In this document: in pieces, positions 47,436-55,453 of the stretch
Layout of the letters: each line of letters opens with the position of its first letter
How positions within the stretch are numbered: position 1 is the stretch's first letter
NCBI RefSeq assembly: GCF_900102885.1
Contig: NZ_FNGE01000009.1
Location: 62,001 to 126,000, forward strand
Direction: 5' to 3'
DNA: 64,000 nt
Source of the DNA: Paracoccus chinensis
Lineage (GTDB): Bacteria; Pseudomonadota; Alphaproteobacteria; Rhodobacterales; Rhodobacteraceae
Notes under the pieces: generated by a model
What the model saw: the letters and a program-made list of their open reading frames with translations, nothing else
Database searches by the model: none
Told to the model about the DNA's origin: nothing
Made by a program: the position numbers and the translations under genes

Positions 47436-48047
47436 ATGAGCGACCGCACCGGCATCTTCGAAGGCGACGATCCCTTTGCCATCGCCCGCCGCTGGCTGGA
47501 CGAGGCCACCCGGACCGAGCCCAACGACCCCAACGCCATCGCGCTGGCCACCGTGGATGCCGAGGGCCTGCCCGACGTCCGCATGGTCCTGCTGAAGGAA
47601 ATCGAGCCCGGGCCGCGGGGCGCCTTCGTCTTCTACACGAATTATGACAGCGCCAAGGGCCGCCAGATCTCGGAAACCGGCAAGGCCGCCTTTGTCATGC
47701 ACTGGAAGTCGCTGCGCCGGCAGGTCCGGGTCCGCGGCACCGTCACCCGCGAGGAGGGGCCTCAGGCCGACGCCTATTACGCCAGCCGCGCGCTCGAATC
47801 CCGCATCGGCGCCTGGTCCAGCCGGCAGAGCCAGCCGCTGGACAGCCGGGGCACGCTGATGGCCGAGGTCGCGCGTCAAGGGTTGCGTCACGGGCTGAAC
47901 CCGAAGCGGCCCCCCTTCTGGGGCGGTTTCCGCATCACGCCCGTCCAGATCGAGTTCTGGGCCGACGGTGCCTTCCGCCTGCATGACCGGTTCCGCTGGA
48001 CACGGCACACGGATGAAGGTTGGGATATAGTTCGCCTGCAACCCTGA
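47436..48047 (+). CDS. pdxH: Pyridoxamine 5'-phosphate oxidase
   Basis: PdxH makes pyridoxal phosphate from PNP or PMP using FMN and oxygen. The 203-residue protein has the substrate/FMN sites [33 protein letters not shown] and the C-terminal [16 protein letters not shown]. It is a complete family member with its own promoter region. Confidence 0.96.
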   Translation: MSDRTGIFEGDDPFAIARRWLDEATRTEPNDPNAIALATVDAEGLPDVRMVLLKEIEPGPRGAFVFYTNYDSAKGRQISETGKAAFVMHWKSLRRQVRVRGTVTREEGPQADAYYASRALESRIGAWSSRQSQPLDSRGTLMAEVARQGLRHGLNPKRPPFWGGFRITPVQIEFWADGAFRLHDRFRWTRHTDEGWDIVRLQP

Positions 48048-48210
48048 GATGCGACTGTTTTGAAACAATTTGGAAAGATTCTACTGAACTGACGCGGGAG
48101 CAGGGGTTTCCTCGCGGGACGGTTGTGTTACCTTGGCCGCTGCGCTCGCTCGGCGGCGCCAATCTACAACTTGGACGTGATGCCTGGCCGGGACAAACCT
48201 CGGGGCACAC

Positions 48211-48900
48211 ATGAGGCTGGTCGGGATGAACGGCGAAGACCCCACGCTGGGACAATATGTAAAGGGGCAGATCAAGTGGTTCGATCCCGCGAAGGGGTTC
48301 GGCTTCCTGGCTGACATAACCGGCGGGCCGGATGTCCTGCTGCATGGGAATGTCCTGCGGAACTTCGGGCAAAGCTCGGTGGTGGAAGGCGCCCTGGTCG
48401 AGGTGCGGGCGATCCAGACCGCGCGCGGCCGTCAGGCGACCGAGGTGCTGTCGATCGCGCCCGCGCCCTCCGAATCTGGTGCGCCCATCGCGGAGCTTGA
48501 GGAACTGGGCGAGGATGAGCTGCGCGCGCTGCCGCTGCTGCCCGCGCGGGTCAAGTGGTTCGACCGCAACAAGGGCTTCGGCTTCGCCAATCTTTTCGGC
48601 CGCAAGGGCGACGTCTTCCTGCATCTCGAGGTCTTGCGCCGCGGCGGCTTTGCCGATCTCGTACCCGGAGAGGCGGTGGGCCTGCGCGTCTTCACGGCCG
48701 CGCGCGGCATGATCGCCGCCCAGATCGTCGCGTGGGAGAAGGCGGTGTCGGAAAACGAGCTTGGCACGAGAGGAGAACCCCCCAAGGGCGGCGCTTGCTC
48801 CACTGAGGGGAAGGGCGAAACCAGGATCGTGGAGCGGATGCGGACGCTGTCGACCTCCACCCGGCCCAAGCTGACGCTGAACAGCAAGGCCCCACAATGA
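48211..48900 (+). CDS. Two-domain cold-shock protein
   Basis: The 229-residue protein has two cold-shock domains in tandem. The RNP1-like motifs are KWFDPAKGFGFLAD (residues 22-35) and KWFDRNKGFGFANL. The charged tail is Lys/Thr-rich. It should bind single-stranded RNA or DNA. A 163-base leader precedes it, which may hold temperature-sensitive structure. ATG at 48226 is an alternative start. It overlaps the DUF192 gene by 4 bases. Confidence 0.9.
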   Translation: MRLVGMNGEDPTLGQYVKGQIKWFDPAKGFGFLADITGGPDVLLHGNVLRNFGQSSVVEGALVEVRAIQTARGRQATEVLSIAPAPSESGAPIAELEELGEDELRALPLLPARVKWFDRNKGFGFANLFGRKGDVFLHLEVLRRGGFADLVPGEAVGLRVFTAARGMIAAQIVAWEKAVSENELGTRGEPPKGGACSTEGKGETRIVERMRTLSTSTRPKLTLNSKAPQ

Positions 48901-49391
48901 AACGGGCCGCCGCCTTGGCCGCTCTGGCGCTGGTCGTGACCGGCAGCGTGGCACAGGCAGCGAGTTGCGCGCCGGATGCGGCGATCCTGCTGACCCCCGA
49001 CGGCCGGGAACAGCGCGTCACGGTCGAGATCGCCGACGACGCGGCGGAACGCGCCCAGGGGCTGATGTATCGCAAGTCGCTGCCCCCGGACCACGGGATG
49101 CTGTTCGTTTATCAAAGCCCGCAGCCCACGAGCTTCTGGATGAAGAACACGCTGATCCCTCTGGACATCCTGTTCTTCGACGCGCGCGGCGTGCTGCGCC
49201 ATGTCCATTCCCAGGCCCGGCCGCTGGACCTGACCTCGCTGCCCGGCGCCTTGCCCGGCGATCCCGACCCGAACCGCATGTTCGTCCTGGAACTCGCCGG
49301 AGGAGAGGCCGCGCGCAAGGGCCTGGTCCCCGGTACAGCGCTGGGCCATCCGGCCGTTCCGCAGGACGATGCCGCCCGGCCCTGCGACTGA
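48897..49391 (+). CDS. DUF192 family secreted protein
   Basis: The 164-residue protein has a Sec signal peptide (cleavage near AQA, residue 21). Its core includes [21 protein letters not shown] and [16 protein letters not shown], typical of DUF192. The family fold is known, but its role is not. It is translated from an ATGA overlap with the cold-shock gene. Confidence 0.88.
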   Translation: MKRAAALAALALVVTGSVAQAASCAPDAAILLTPDGREQRVTVEIADDAAERAQGLMYRKSLPPDHGMLFVYQSPQPTSFWMKNTLIPLDILFFDARGVLRHVHSQARPLDLTSLPGALPGDPDPNRMFVLELAGGEAARKGLVPGTALGHPAVPQDDAARPCD

Positions 49392-49441
49392 ACGCTTTCG
49401 GCTTTCCCCGGCCGCGCGGCCGGTCTAGAAGGACCTCGGTC

Positions 49442-49518
49442 CGGGGCGTGGCGCAGCCTGGTAGCGCGACGGTTTTGGGTACCGTAGGCCGGAGGTTCGA
49501 ATCCTCTCGCCCCGACCA
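49442..49518 (+). tRNA. tRNA-Pro (anticodon UGG)
   Basis: The 77-base gene folds as a normal cloverleaf. The acceptor stem CGGGGCG pairs with CGCCCCG, the anticodon stem ACGGT/ACCGT has loop TTTGGGT giving anticodon TGG, the T-loop is GTTCGAATC, and CCA is encoded. It is the presumed attachment site of the adjacent integrase; the shared att core should lie in its 3' half. Confidence 0.95.
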
Positions 49519-49703
49519 GCACTTAGGCCCTTCCGGGGTGGTCCGTTTTACAGGTCATTTTACACTTTGATGCGCAGTCGGCCCGATAAGGGGAACTTTA
49601 ACTAGTTTCACTTATTTCTCTTGTTACAGATGCTGCAGTTATGGCATCCCTAGCCTCACAAGAGCGAGTCGGGCCAACCCGACCTATATTTAGGAGCGCA
49701 TCA

Positions 49704-50156
49704 ATGACTGATGACCTGATGGAGCATCTGGGCCTGTCTCAGCGCCTGCCGACCACTGACGAGATTCAAAGCGCGGCTGAGGCAGCTGTCGCGCTGGCCA
49801 ACGCGATCGAAGTGGATGGTTGCCTAAAGATCGGTGACCATGGTTCCGTCAAGATCGCTCCTGCTATCGGCGAACTGATCAGCGACCTGCTAGGGCATGT
49901 CTCTCGTGGGGAGATGGTCACGATCGTGCCGACCTCAACGATGCTGTCGACTCAACAAGCGGCAGATATGTTGAATGTGTCTCGTCCTTTCCTCAGCCGC
50001 CTTCTCAAGGAAGGAAAGATCGGCTTTGTTCAGGTTGGAACCCATCGTCGGGTACCTCTGGAAAAGCTGCTGGCTTATCGCGCCGAGCGCGAGAGGGAGC
50101 AGGATGCGGCATTGTCTGAGCTGGCGCGTCTCGGTCAGGAGTGCGATCGGGCTTGA
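49704..50156 (+). CDS. HTH antitoxin-like protein (excisionase-type helix)
   Basis: The 150-residue protein has a MerR/excisionase-like helix-turn-helix at residues 80-130 (LSTQQAADMLNVSRPFLSRLLKEG). TAGGAG lies upstream of the ATG. The next gene is a PIN-domain protein that starts inside its stop codon, which is the layout of a VapBC-like toxin-antitoxin pair. The HTH would both bind the operon promoter and neutralise the toxin. It could also act as an excisionase, but its partner argues against that. Confidence 0.75.
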   Translation: MTDDLMEHLGLSQRLPTTDEIQSAAEAAVALANAIEVDGCLKIGDHGSVKIAPAIGELISDLLGHVSRGEMVTIVPTSTMLSTQQAADMLNVSRPFLSRLLKEGKIGFVQVGTHRRVPLEKLLAYRAEREREQDAALSELARLGQECDRA

Positions 50157-50731
50157 GCTTCCACGCTAACCCATTCTGCGTAGTTCTCGATGCGAACGTC
50201 CTTTATCCCTTCAGGGTAAGGGACATTCTGCTCCAGTTTGCTATGGATGGCCTTTTCCGGGCCCGCTGGACTGATACCATTCTCGAGGAGTGGCAACGCA
50301 CCCTCATCAACAATCGCCCGGAGTTTGAGGCAAGCGTAAGGCAGCAGCTCGAAATCCTGCACTCCCGCTTCCCTGAATCGTTCGTCATAGGTTATGAGCC
50401 TCTGATTGGGGCGCTTGAACTCCCTGACGCTGACGACCGGCACGTGCTGGCAGCAGCGATCAAGTGTGGCGCGCAGCATATTGTCACTGAGAACTTACGT
50501 GACTTTCCTGCGGATGTTCTAGAGCAGTACGACGTCGAGCCGGTGTCAGCTGACGACTTCTTGCATTCCACCTTCGAACTGTTCCCCTTTGCCGCTCTGC
50601 GGTCGCTTCGGACTGTTCGGCTTCGTTACAAAAACCCGTCGTACTCCGCGAGCGCGTTCATCACTGATCTCACCGCCAAGGGAATGCCAAAGCTCGCTGC
50701 CACGCTCCGTGACCATATCGAGTTCATCTAG
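50153..50731 (+). CDS. PIN-domain protein, probable toxin
   Basis: The protein has 192 residues from a TTG that overlaps the upstream TGA; a GTG at 50141 is an alternative. The PIN acidic residues are in CVVLDANVLYPF and LPDADDRHVLAAAIKCGA, followed by NLRDFP. PIN toxins are RNases that cut tRNA, rRNA or mRNA. It converges with the integrase, and both stop within the same CTAG. Lower GC than the phage genes suggests a separate origin. Confidence 0.78.
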   Translation: MSFHANPFCVVLDANVLYPFRVRDILLQFAMDGLFRARWTDTILEEWQRTLINNRPEFEASVRQQLEILHSRFPESFVIGYEPLIGALELPDADDRHVLAAAIKCGAQHIVTENLRDFPADVLEQYDVEPVSADDFLHSTFELFPFAALRSLRTVRLRYKNPSYSASAFITDLTAKGMPKLAATLRDHIEFI

Positions 50732-51804
50732 CCAGGCTTTGGGTGAGTTTGGCCTCGTGTTAGTTTCTTGGCCAATCCGTCTGTCATCGCCGGTGACAAT
50801 GCGACGTAGCGCTCGATCACCTCGGCGGCATGTTTCAGCGACCAGCCCATGTGAGTCGCGATCTCCTTGAGTTCGGCCCCTGCCTCCAGCAGGCGAGTGG
50901 CCGCGGTGCCCCGCGCGTCGTAAAGGCGCAGCTCGGGCCTCAGCTTCAAGGTATCCCGCCAGCTGCTGACGGCATCGCCCAGATAGTTCTCGTGCTGGTA
51001 GGCGTGACCGCCCTTGTTGACCAGAAACGTGGCCTGACCTGCCGGCGTGTCGGCGATCAATCGCGCCATGCGGGGGGTCACAGGGATGGACGCAAGCCGC
51101 CGTCGCTTTCTGGTCCAGACCACGAGGCGCTGGCCGCCCGGTGTCGGATGAAGGTGTGCGGGCCCGAGCTCGACCAGGTCGCCGGGACGCAGGCCTGTTT
51201 CGCAGGCGGCAACGAGAATGCGGGAGACGTGGGGCGGTGCACCCTTTTCGAATGCCTCGATCTCTCCCGGCAGCCAGAAGACCTCGGCGCGATTCGATTT
51301 GTAGGTGGCCTTCACCTGGCGCAGGTGGTGCTGGCGCAGCATGGCGCGGTCGAGGCCGTAGCCGACGATTCGCTGCAGATGGCGGATGCGGTCATCGCCA
51401 ACCTTGCCCCCGATCTTGTCGCGCCAGTCCAGCGCCTGCTTGCGGATGCGCGGGTCGTCGAAAGCTGCCACCGGGGCGCCGCCGAACTTGGCGTCGATCC
51501 CGTTGGTGGGGTGATAGATCGAGGTGCGCAGGTCTGCCTGGGTGCGGGGCGCCAGCCCTTGGAAGTCGCTGCTGTCCAGGAAAGCCAAGATCACGGCTCG
51601 GAACTTGCCCTGCGCAGCTGTGCCGCGCGGGCTCGCGGCCGAGAAGGCCGCGATGTAATCCGGCGAGCCGATGCGAATGCCGCTGTCGCTGCTCCAGAAC
51701 CTGACTGCGCCCTTGCCGCGTCCGACATAGTGGTATTCGCGGATGCTGCCGTCGGCCAGCCGACTCCGCACTTTGTGGATGCCCTGAAGGTTAACCCGCG
51801 TCAT
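50728..51804 (-). CDS. Tyrosine-type site-specific integrase
   Basis: The protein has 358 residues. The catalytic set is R206 (ETGLRPGDLVEL), K233 or K near RKRRRL, R298 in DARGTAATRLL, H318 (HMGW) and the nucleophile Y333 (ERYVAL). The box II histidine is replaced by Asp/Tyr context (LYDARGT), which is common in alphaproteobacterial phage integrases. It should recombine the element into the tRNA-Pro gene. It is the last gene of the leftward operon. Confidence 0.92.
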   Translation of the reverse strand: MTRVNLQGIHKVRSRLADGSIREYHYVGRGKGAVRFWSSDSGIRIGSPDYIAAFSAASPRGTAAQGKFRAVILAFLDSSDFQGLAPRTQADLRTSIYHPTNGIDAKFGGAPVAAFDDPRIRKQALDWRDKIGGKVGDDRIRHLQRIVGYGLDRAMLRQHHLRQVKATYKSNRAEVFWLPGEIEAFEKGAPPHVSRILVAACETGLRPGDLVELGPAHLHPTPGGQRLVVWTRKRRRLASIPVTPRMARLIADTPAGQATFLVNKGGHAYQHENYLGDAVSSWRDTLKLRPELRLYDARGTAATRLLEAGAELKEIATHMGWSLKHAAEVIERYVALSPAMTDGLAKKLTRGQTHPKPG

Positions 51805-51979
51805 CGTCGAACCACCTGTCTACCGCTGACCGGGCCTTTTCGTCCGGAACCGCCTTGGCCGGAAGTATGCGGATCGTGCCCTCGGCTGTCACCTCGATCA
51901 CGGCAGCCGGATCCACGGCCCGCGCAGCCGAGATGACGCGCTTGATGCGGGCCTCGGTCATGCGGGGGTGAGAACCCAT
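51791..51979 (-). CDS. Small phage protein, 62 residues
   Basis: The protein contains MTEARIKRVISAARAV and an acidic end (DRWFDDDAG). It is coupled at both ends: TGATG with the methyltransferase and a 14-base overlap with the integrase. Its place beside int suits an excision or integration helper, but no helix-turn-helix is evident. Its function is unknown. Confidence 0.65.
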   Translation of the reverse strand: MGSHPRMTEARIKRVISAARAVDPAAVIEVTAEGTIRILPAKAVPDEKARSAVDRWFDDDAG

Positions 51980-52554
51980 CAGGCTGCCTCCTCAAACTTC
52001 CCGGTCTGGTCGCCCCAGGTGGACCAGCCTGCGCGCTGCTTGCGGCTGAACAGCTCCAGCCGCCGCGCCTCGGGCATCAGCTGCTCGGCCGCGGCGAAGG
52101 CCTCGTCCGGCTTGCGGCTGTGTTCGCGGACCTTGCCCTCGATCACCGACCGGACGCTGCGGGTGGTGCGGGGATTGCCGCGCGCGCCGATCAGGAAGGG
52201 CTCGCCCGCGCAGCGCAGGATGTAGCCGGTGCCGAAGGCGAGCTTGCCCTTGCGGGTGCGCTTGGCCCAATGGCCAGCCGTCTTGAAGGTGAAGCCCCAG
52301 GCGTCCAGCACGGCGAAGGCCTGCGGCAGCATCGGGTTCGTGGCCCAGAGCCACAGCAGGCAGTCGTCGGCTGCCAGCACGCTGACCGGCAGCGACGCCA
52401 CCCAGCCGAGCGGCTGGCAGCTGTACTGCCCGCCGGCGCCCTTGGCCGTGACGCCCTTGTCGCTGCGGACCGCAAAGGACCAGGGCGGGTCCGCCATGAT
52501 CAGCCCGAAGCCGCCGGCCGGGCGCAGGTCGAAGAACTGCTGCAGGATGGTCAT
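51979..52554 (-). CDS. MT-A70 family adenine methyltransferase
   Basis: The 191-residue protein has the catalytic DPPW (D22-W25), SAM-binding hydrophobic segments and the conserved LLWLWATNPMLPQAF. MT-A70 enzymes methylate N6 of adenine in DNA or RNA. In phages they can protect DNA from host restriction or alter host control. No restriction partner is present. It overlaps its neighbours by 4 bases. Confidence 0.85.
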   Translation of the reverse strand: MTILQQFFDLRPAGGFGLIMADPPWSFAVRSDKGVTAKGAGGQYSCQPLGWVASLPVSVLAADDCLLWLWATNPMLPQAFAVLDAWGFTFKTAGHWAKRTRKGKLAFGTGYILRCAGEPFLIGARGNPRTTRSVRSVIEGKVREHSRKPDEAFAAAEQLMPEARRLELFSRKQRAGWSTWGDQTGKFEEAA

Positions 52555-52913
52555 CCGTCCACCTCAAGCGGTAGGCGTTCGGTCCGCATCATCTGCAGCG
52601 CGCTGGTCGGGGTTACGGCGAAAGCACGGCGGCTGCCGATCTCGACATCCTCGTCATCCCAGTCGCTGATCAGGTCCTGCGCCTTGATGTCGGCCGCATG
52701 GTCGATCGCCGCAGCCTCATCCTCGGCGGCGATGATCAGGGTGGCGGTGCCACTGCGCGTAACAGTGACATCGACCGTCACGCGGAACAGCTTGTAGTCC
52801 TCGGGCACGTCCAGCGGCAGGCGCAGCCCTGCGGCCGCCAGCGCCTCGGCCGCACGTCCGAAGCCGGGTAGGTTGGCAAGGGCGTGAAGGTCGACCTGAG
52901 CGGCAGGGGTCAT
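52551..52913 (-). CDS. Hypothetical phage protein, 120 residues
   Basis: An alpha/beta protein with DVTVTRSGTATLIIAAEDEAAAI and an acidic DWDDEDVEIG stretch. It overlaps the genes on both sides by 4 bases, so it belongs to the leftward operon. I do not recognise it. Confidence 0.65.
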   Translation of the reverse strand: MTPAAQVDLHALANLPGFGRAAEALAAAGLRLPLDVPEDYKLFRVTVDVTVTRSGTATLIIAAEDEAAAIDHAADIKAQDLISDWDDEDVEIGSRRAFAVTPTSALQMMRTERLPLEVDG

Positions 52914-53161
52914 TGCCAGCCCCCTTGCCCAGGCGGCGGGTCCTGCGGCTCGTTCCAGCGATCGAGCGTTTCCTGCATAGCGACCTTCACCTCGGCGCGG
53001 GCAGTGTTGCTGATGTACTGTGAGCGGTTCCCGCCCCAAGTGTAGAGGGAGAACGGCACCCGCTGGCCCGCCGCCGCCGTCAGTTCCTTGTCGATCAGAC
53101 GGGCAATCTTCTGAAGGCGCCGTGCGATGGCAACCTGCTGTTCATAGGTAAGGCTGGTCAT
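52910..53161 (-). CDS. Hypothetical phage protein, 83 residues
   Basis: It begins MTSLTYEQQVAIARRLQKIA, a helical segment, and has a Trp/Asn-rich middle (LYTWGGNRSQYI). It is translationally coupled to both neighbours. No function can be given. Confidence 0.65.
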   Translation of the reverse strand: MTSLTYEQQVAIARRLQKIARLIDKELTAAAGQRVPFSLYTWGGNRSQYISNTARAEVKVAMQETLDRWNEPQDPPPGQGGWQ

Positions 53162-53355
53162 GGCGTGGCCTCTCCGATCCGGATCGTTACGGGCGCGACA
53201 CGCTCGCCTTCCTCGGGCAAGGCGTGGTCCACCGCATCCTGCTGGTCAGCGAAGGCCATCAGGTAGGCCGAGAACTCGGCGATCTTGCCGTCGGCGCCGA
53301 GCACGGCCCAAGCCTGAACCTCGGTCGCGGGTGCGTCGGGGGCTGGGCTGGTCAT
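53158..53355 (-). CDS. Hypothetical phage protein, 65 residues
   Basis: A small acidic protein (VQAWAVLGADGKIAEFSAY, then EEGERVAPVTIRI). The start at 53355 is taken from the 4-base overlap with the upstream gene; the open frame above it is noise. Function is unknown. Confidence 0.6.
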   Translation of the reverse strand: MTSPAPDAPATEVQAWAVLGADGKIAEFSAYLMAFADQQDAVDHALPEEGERVAPVTIRIGEATP

Positions 53356-53537
53356 GATGCCCCCCGTGCCGTTGCGGCCATGCGGCGCAGTTCGGTCACT
53401 GCGTCCTCGATGGCAAGGCCCGCCTTCAGGCTTTCGGCGACTTGGTCCACGCGGGACAGCAGGGTCAGGTGATCCGCCGTCAGCCGCGCGACCTGCGCAT
53501 AGACGAAAGGCACCCCGAGATCGGGCACGACCGTCAT
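53352..53537 (-). CDS. Hypothetical phage protein, 61 residues
   Basis: A helical small protein (LTADHLTLLSRVDQVAESL). Both ends overlap neighbouring genes by 4 bases. Not recognised. Confidence 0.6.
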   Translation of the reverse strand: MTVVPDLGVPFVYAQVARLTADHLTLLSRVDQVAESLKAGLAIEDAVTELRRMAATARGAS

Positions 53538-53872
53538 GGCGCATCCTCCATCTGGCTCAGCGCCGTGCGGGCCTTGTGCAGCCAGGCCGAGATCATGTTG
53601 GCCACGCCGCTGGTGCAGCTGACCGAGATCCCGTGCAGCCGCATCCGTTCGGGCGTGGCGCCCAGGGTGACGCGTGCCCCATGTTCGCGGCGCAGGTAGC
53701 CGACCAGCTCCTCGGCCGCGGTCTGGCGCGCCTGGTGCCGGGCGTACCAGCCATGCCCGCTGGTCGGGGCGGTGGCGGGCGGCAGCTTGGCCAAGCGGGC
53801 GGCAATCTCGTCGATCGCGGCGCGCAGGACGTCGGCGGCGGGCGGGGGTGAAATCCTTTTCTGGCGCGTCAT
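53534..53872 (-). CDS. Hypothetical phage protein, 112 residues
   Basis: The protein is basic at the start (MTRQKRISPPPAADVL) and has an Arg-rich middle (ARHQARQTAAEELVGYLRREHG). The start is the ATG in TGATG at 53872; an ATG four codons earlier lies inside the next gene. Function is unknown. Confidence 0.6.
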   Translation of the reverse strand: MTRQKRISPPPAADVLRAAIDEIAARLAKLPPATAPTSGHGWYARHQARQTAAEELVGYLRREHGARVTLGATPERMRLHGISVSCTSGVANMISAWLHKARTALSQMEDAP

Positions 53873-54096
53873 CACAGCCCCCATGCCAAGGCGGCTGCGA
53901 CAACGATCGCCAGCCCGACGATAGCGCCCAGCACATAGGCGATCACCACATAGGCATCGTCGTCGTCGTGCATCCCGTATATCGGCCTACGCAGCGCGTG
54001 GCGGTCGAAGTCGTCCCGCGCCTCGTTGTCGCCCACGGCATGGACCGGAATGCCCGGGTCGTCAGGTTGGCGGGGGTGATCGTGACGGTAGGTCAT
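53872..54096 (-). CDS. Small phage membrane protein, 74 residues
   Basis: It has a polar, His/Asp-rich N-terminus (MTYRHDHPRQPDDPG) and one C-terminal membrane helix (VLGAIVGLAIVVAAALAWGL). Such small anchored proteins occur in phage early operons, but nothing more can be said. It overlaps both neighbours. Confidence 0.65.
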   Translation of the reverse strand: MTYRHDHPRQPDDPGIPVHAVGDNEARDDFDRHALRRPIYGMHDDDDAYVVIAYVLGAIVGLAIVVAAALAWGL

Positions 54097-54680
54097 GCCG
54101 CGATCCTTTCCGACCAAGCGCCCCGGCGTTCCGAGCCCTCGAACCGGGCTGTAGGCGGTGCGGCTGGCTCATCGGCACAGATGCCACATTCCGCAGCCTT
54201 CAACCGATCGAAATTATGATCCAGTTTGTCTGCGTCGAGGCGCGTGGAGTAAGCGAAATGCGGAGCTGCCCATAAAGGCAGATAGTAGAAGGGGTTAAGA
54301 GTATGGGCGAGGTGACGGGTGCGGTGGAAGAGAGGCTGCAGCAGATTGAGCGGCGGCTCGATTGCCTCGAAAAGATGCTTCGCACCACGCCCCTTGCTGA
54401 GCCGAGCCGGCATGACGCCGTCAGGCTTGCTGACGCTCTTTCGCGTTTGATGCTGAGCTTTCAGGACGCATTGCAGGCGAGCCATTGTCATCCTGAAGGG
54501 GGGCAGGGATCTGACGAGCTTGCCCGCAGCTTCGCAGAACTGGACGAGATCATGATGCGGATCTTCAATCGAGACGCAGGTCGCGTCCACTGACGCTGCC
54601 CCGTCGCTGACCTGTCCGGCAGCCAGCGGGCGCATTTGAGGCGACTTGGAGCTTAGCTCCTGAAGGGCGGTCATGATCAT
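54093..54680 (-). CDS. Operon-coupled frame of doubtful middle, 195 codons
   Basis: The frame fits the operon perfectly: its ATG overlaps the stop of the upstream gene (ATGA-type) and its stop overlaps the next ATG. Yet the middle (about 54240-54600) is the antisense of a plus-strand gene with a strong ribosome site. The N-terminal 30 residues (MTALQELSSKSPQMRPLAAG) and C-terminal 50 (LDHNFDRLKAAECGICADEPA) look like a real small protein. Likely reading: a shorter phage gene was split by insertion of the plus-strand gene and stayed open by chance. Confidence 0.4.
   Translation of the reverse strand: MIMTALQELSSKSPQMRPLAAGQVSDGAASVDATCVSIEDPHHDLVQFCEAAGKLVRSLPPFRMTMARLQCVLKAQHQTRKSVSKPDGVMPARLSKGRGAKHLFEAIEPPLNLLQPLFHRTRHLAHTLNPFYYLPLWAAPHFAYSTRLDADKLDHNFDRLKAAECGICADEPAAPPTARFEGSERRGAWSERIAA
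54303..54593 (+). CDS. Coiled-coil protein nested antisense in the leftward operon
   Basis: The 96-residue protein starts MGEVTGAVEERLQQIERRLD, a clear heptad-repeat coiled coil, followed by an amphipathic helical tail. AGAAGGGG precedes the ATG by 9 bases. It is transcribed against the surrounding operon and has lower GC than its flanks, like a late-acquired moron gene. Function is unknown. Confidence 0.6.
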   Translation: MGEVTGAVEERLQQIERRLDCLEKMLRTTPLAEPSRHDAVRLADALSRLMLSFQDALQASHCHPEGGQGSDELARSFAELDEIMMRIFNRDAGRVH

Positions 54681-55096
54681 GCCACCGTCCTCCCGCCCGT
54701 GGCCGCACTGGCGCGGCGGTGGCGCAGGTCGGCGCCGGCGACAAGCCAGGCGACGTGGCGGTGCAGCTCGGGCGCGTCCAGCGCGGCGCGCGGGTCGCGG
54801 ATCAGGTCGCGTGCTTCGGCGACTGTGGCGGGTTCGGCCTTGGCGGTGCGGTCCGCTTCGGCCACCAGCGCTGCCGGGTAGAGGACGTCATACAGCTCCG
54901 GTTGCGGTTCGATCTGGAAGACGCCGGCGTTGGCCGACGGCTGAGTGGGTTCGCTCGCCAGCACATCCGGGGGAAGATCAAGGAGGCTGCGCACCCGAAC
55001 GATGCGGGAGTACAGCGGACGCAGGATCATGGCGATGTGGCGCGGGGCGGGGTGAACGGCAGGCGCCCGGGGCGGGGTCGTCGTGGGGGTGTCCAT
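54677..55096 (-). CDS. First gene of the leftward operon, unknown function
   Basis: The 139-residue protein has a Pro/Thr-rich start (MDTPTTTPPRAPAVHPAP) and a helical, Ala-rich rest. GGAGG lies 5 bases before the ATG at 55096; another ATG at 55108 is less well placed. It begins 96 bases downstream of the predicted leftward promoter. Not recognised. Confidence 0.65.
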   Translation of the reverse strand: MDTPTTTPPRAPAVHPAPRHIAMILRPLYSRIVRVRSLLDLPPDVLASEPTQPSANAGVFQIEPQPELYDVLYPAALVAEADRTAKAEPATVAEARDLIRDPRAALDAPELHRHVAWLVAGADLRHRRASAATGGRTVA

Positions 55097-55191
55097 CTGG
55101 ACCTCCATCGAGTTGCAGGGGCCGGAGAGTCAGCGAGGGCTGCGCCTCCGGGATACTACCGGAGGCGGCATGTCGCTCCGGAGTAAGAAGG

Positions 55192-55220
55192 ACTATCTGC
55201 GGTAAATATACCGTAGTCAA
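55192..55220 (-). promoter_or_regulatory. Predicted leftward early promoter (PL-like)
   Basis: Read on the minus strand, TTGACT (complement of 55215-55220) is followed after exactly 17 bases by GATAGT (complement of 55192-55197). Operator 1 fills the spacer, so bound repressor would block RNA polymerase. It would drive the operon that ends in the integrase. Confidence 0.7.
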
Positions 55221-55243
55221 TAGAGAAGCGGTTTAATTACCGC
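55199..55243. promoter_or_regulatory. Left operator: two repressor sites
   Basis: GCGGTAAATATACCGT (55199-55214) and GCGGTTTAATTACCGC (55228-55243) are copies of the palindrome GCGGT-N6-ACCGC, 29 bases apart centre to centre. Three more copies lie beside the repressor gene. The spacing, close to three helical turns, permits cooperative binding. Confidence 0.78.
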
Positions 55244-55336
55244 GAAAGCTGTTGCCCGCTGATTCGGACGTGCTACAAGGGCAGGGCGGGCGACAGCAAA
55301 AAGCCCGCCAGTGAGGGCGGGCGAAGGGATGAAGCC

Positions 55337-55453
55337 GTGGATACTCGTCAGCGTGATCTGAAGCTTGCGTTGTTCTTCAGCGGCCTCTCATTGGTTCTGG
55401 CTGTGACCTCCCTAGCGCTGGCGATGCGGTCGATCTGGGGTCAGTGCTTCTGA
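55337..55453 (+). CDS. 38-residue membrane peptide
   Basis: From a GTG at 55337 the peptide has a polar start and one membrane helix (LALFFSGLSLVLAVTSLAL). AAGGGATGAAGCC precedes it. It overlaps the end of the convergent 169-residue gene by 13 bases. Its position inside the immunity region would suit a superinfection-exclusion or lysogeny gene, which is speculation. Confidence 0.45.
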   Translation: MDTRQRDLKLALFFSGLSLVLAVTSLALAMRSIWGQCF

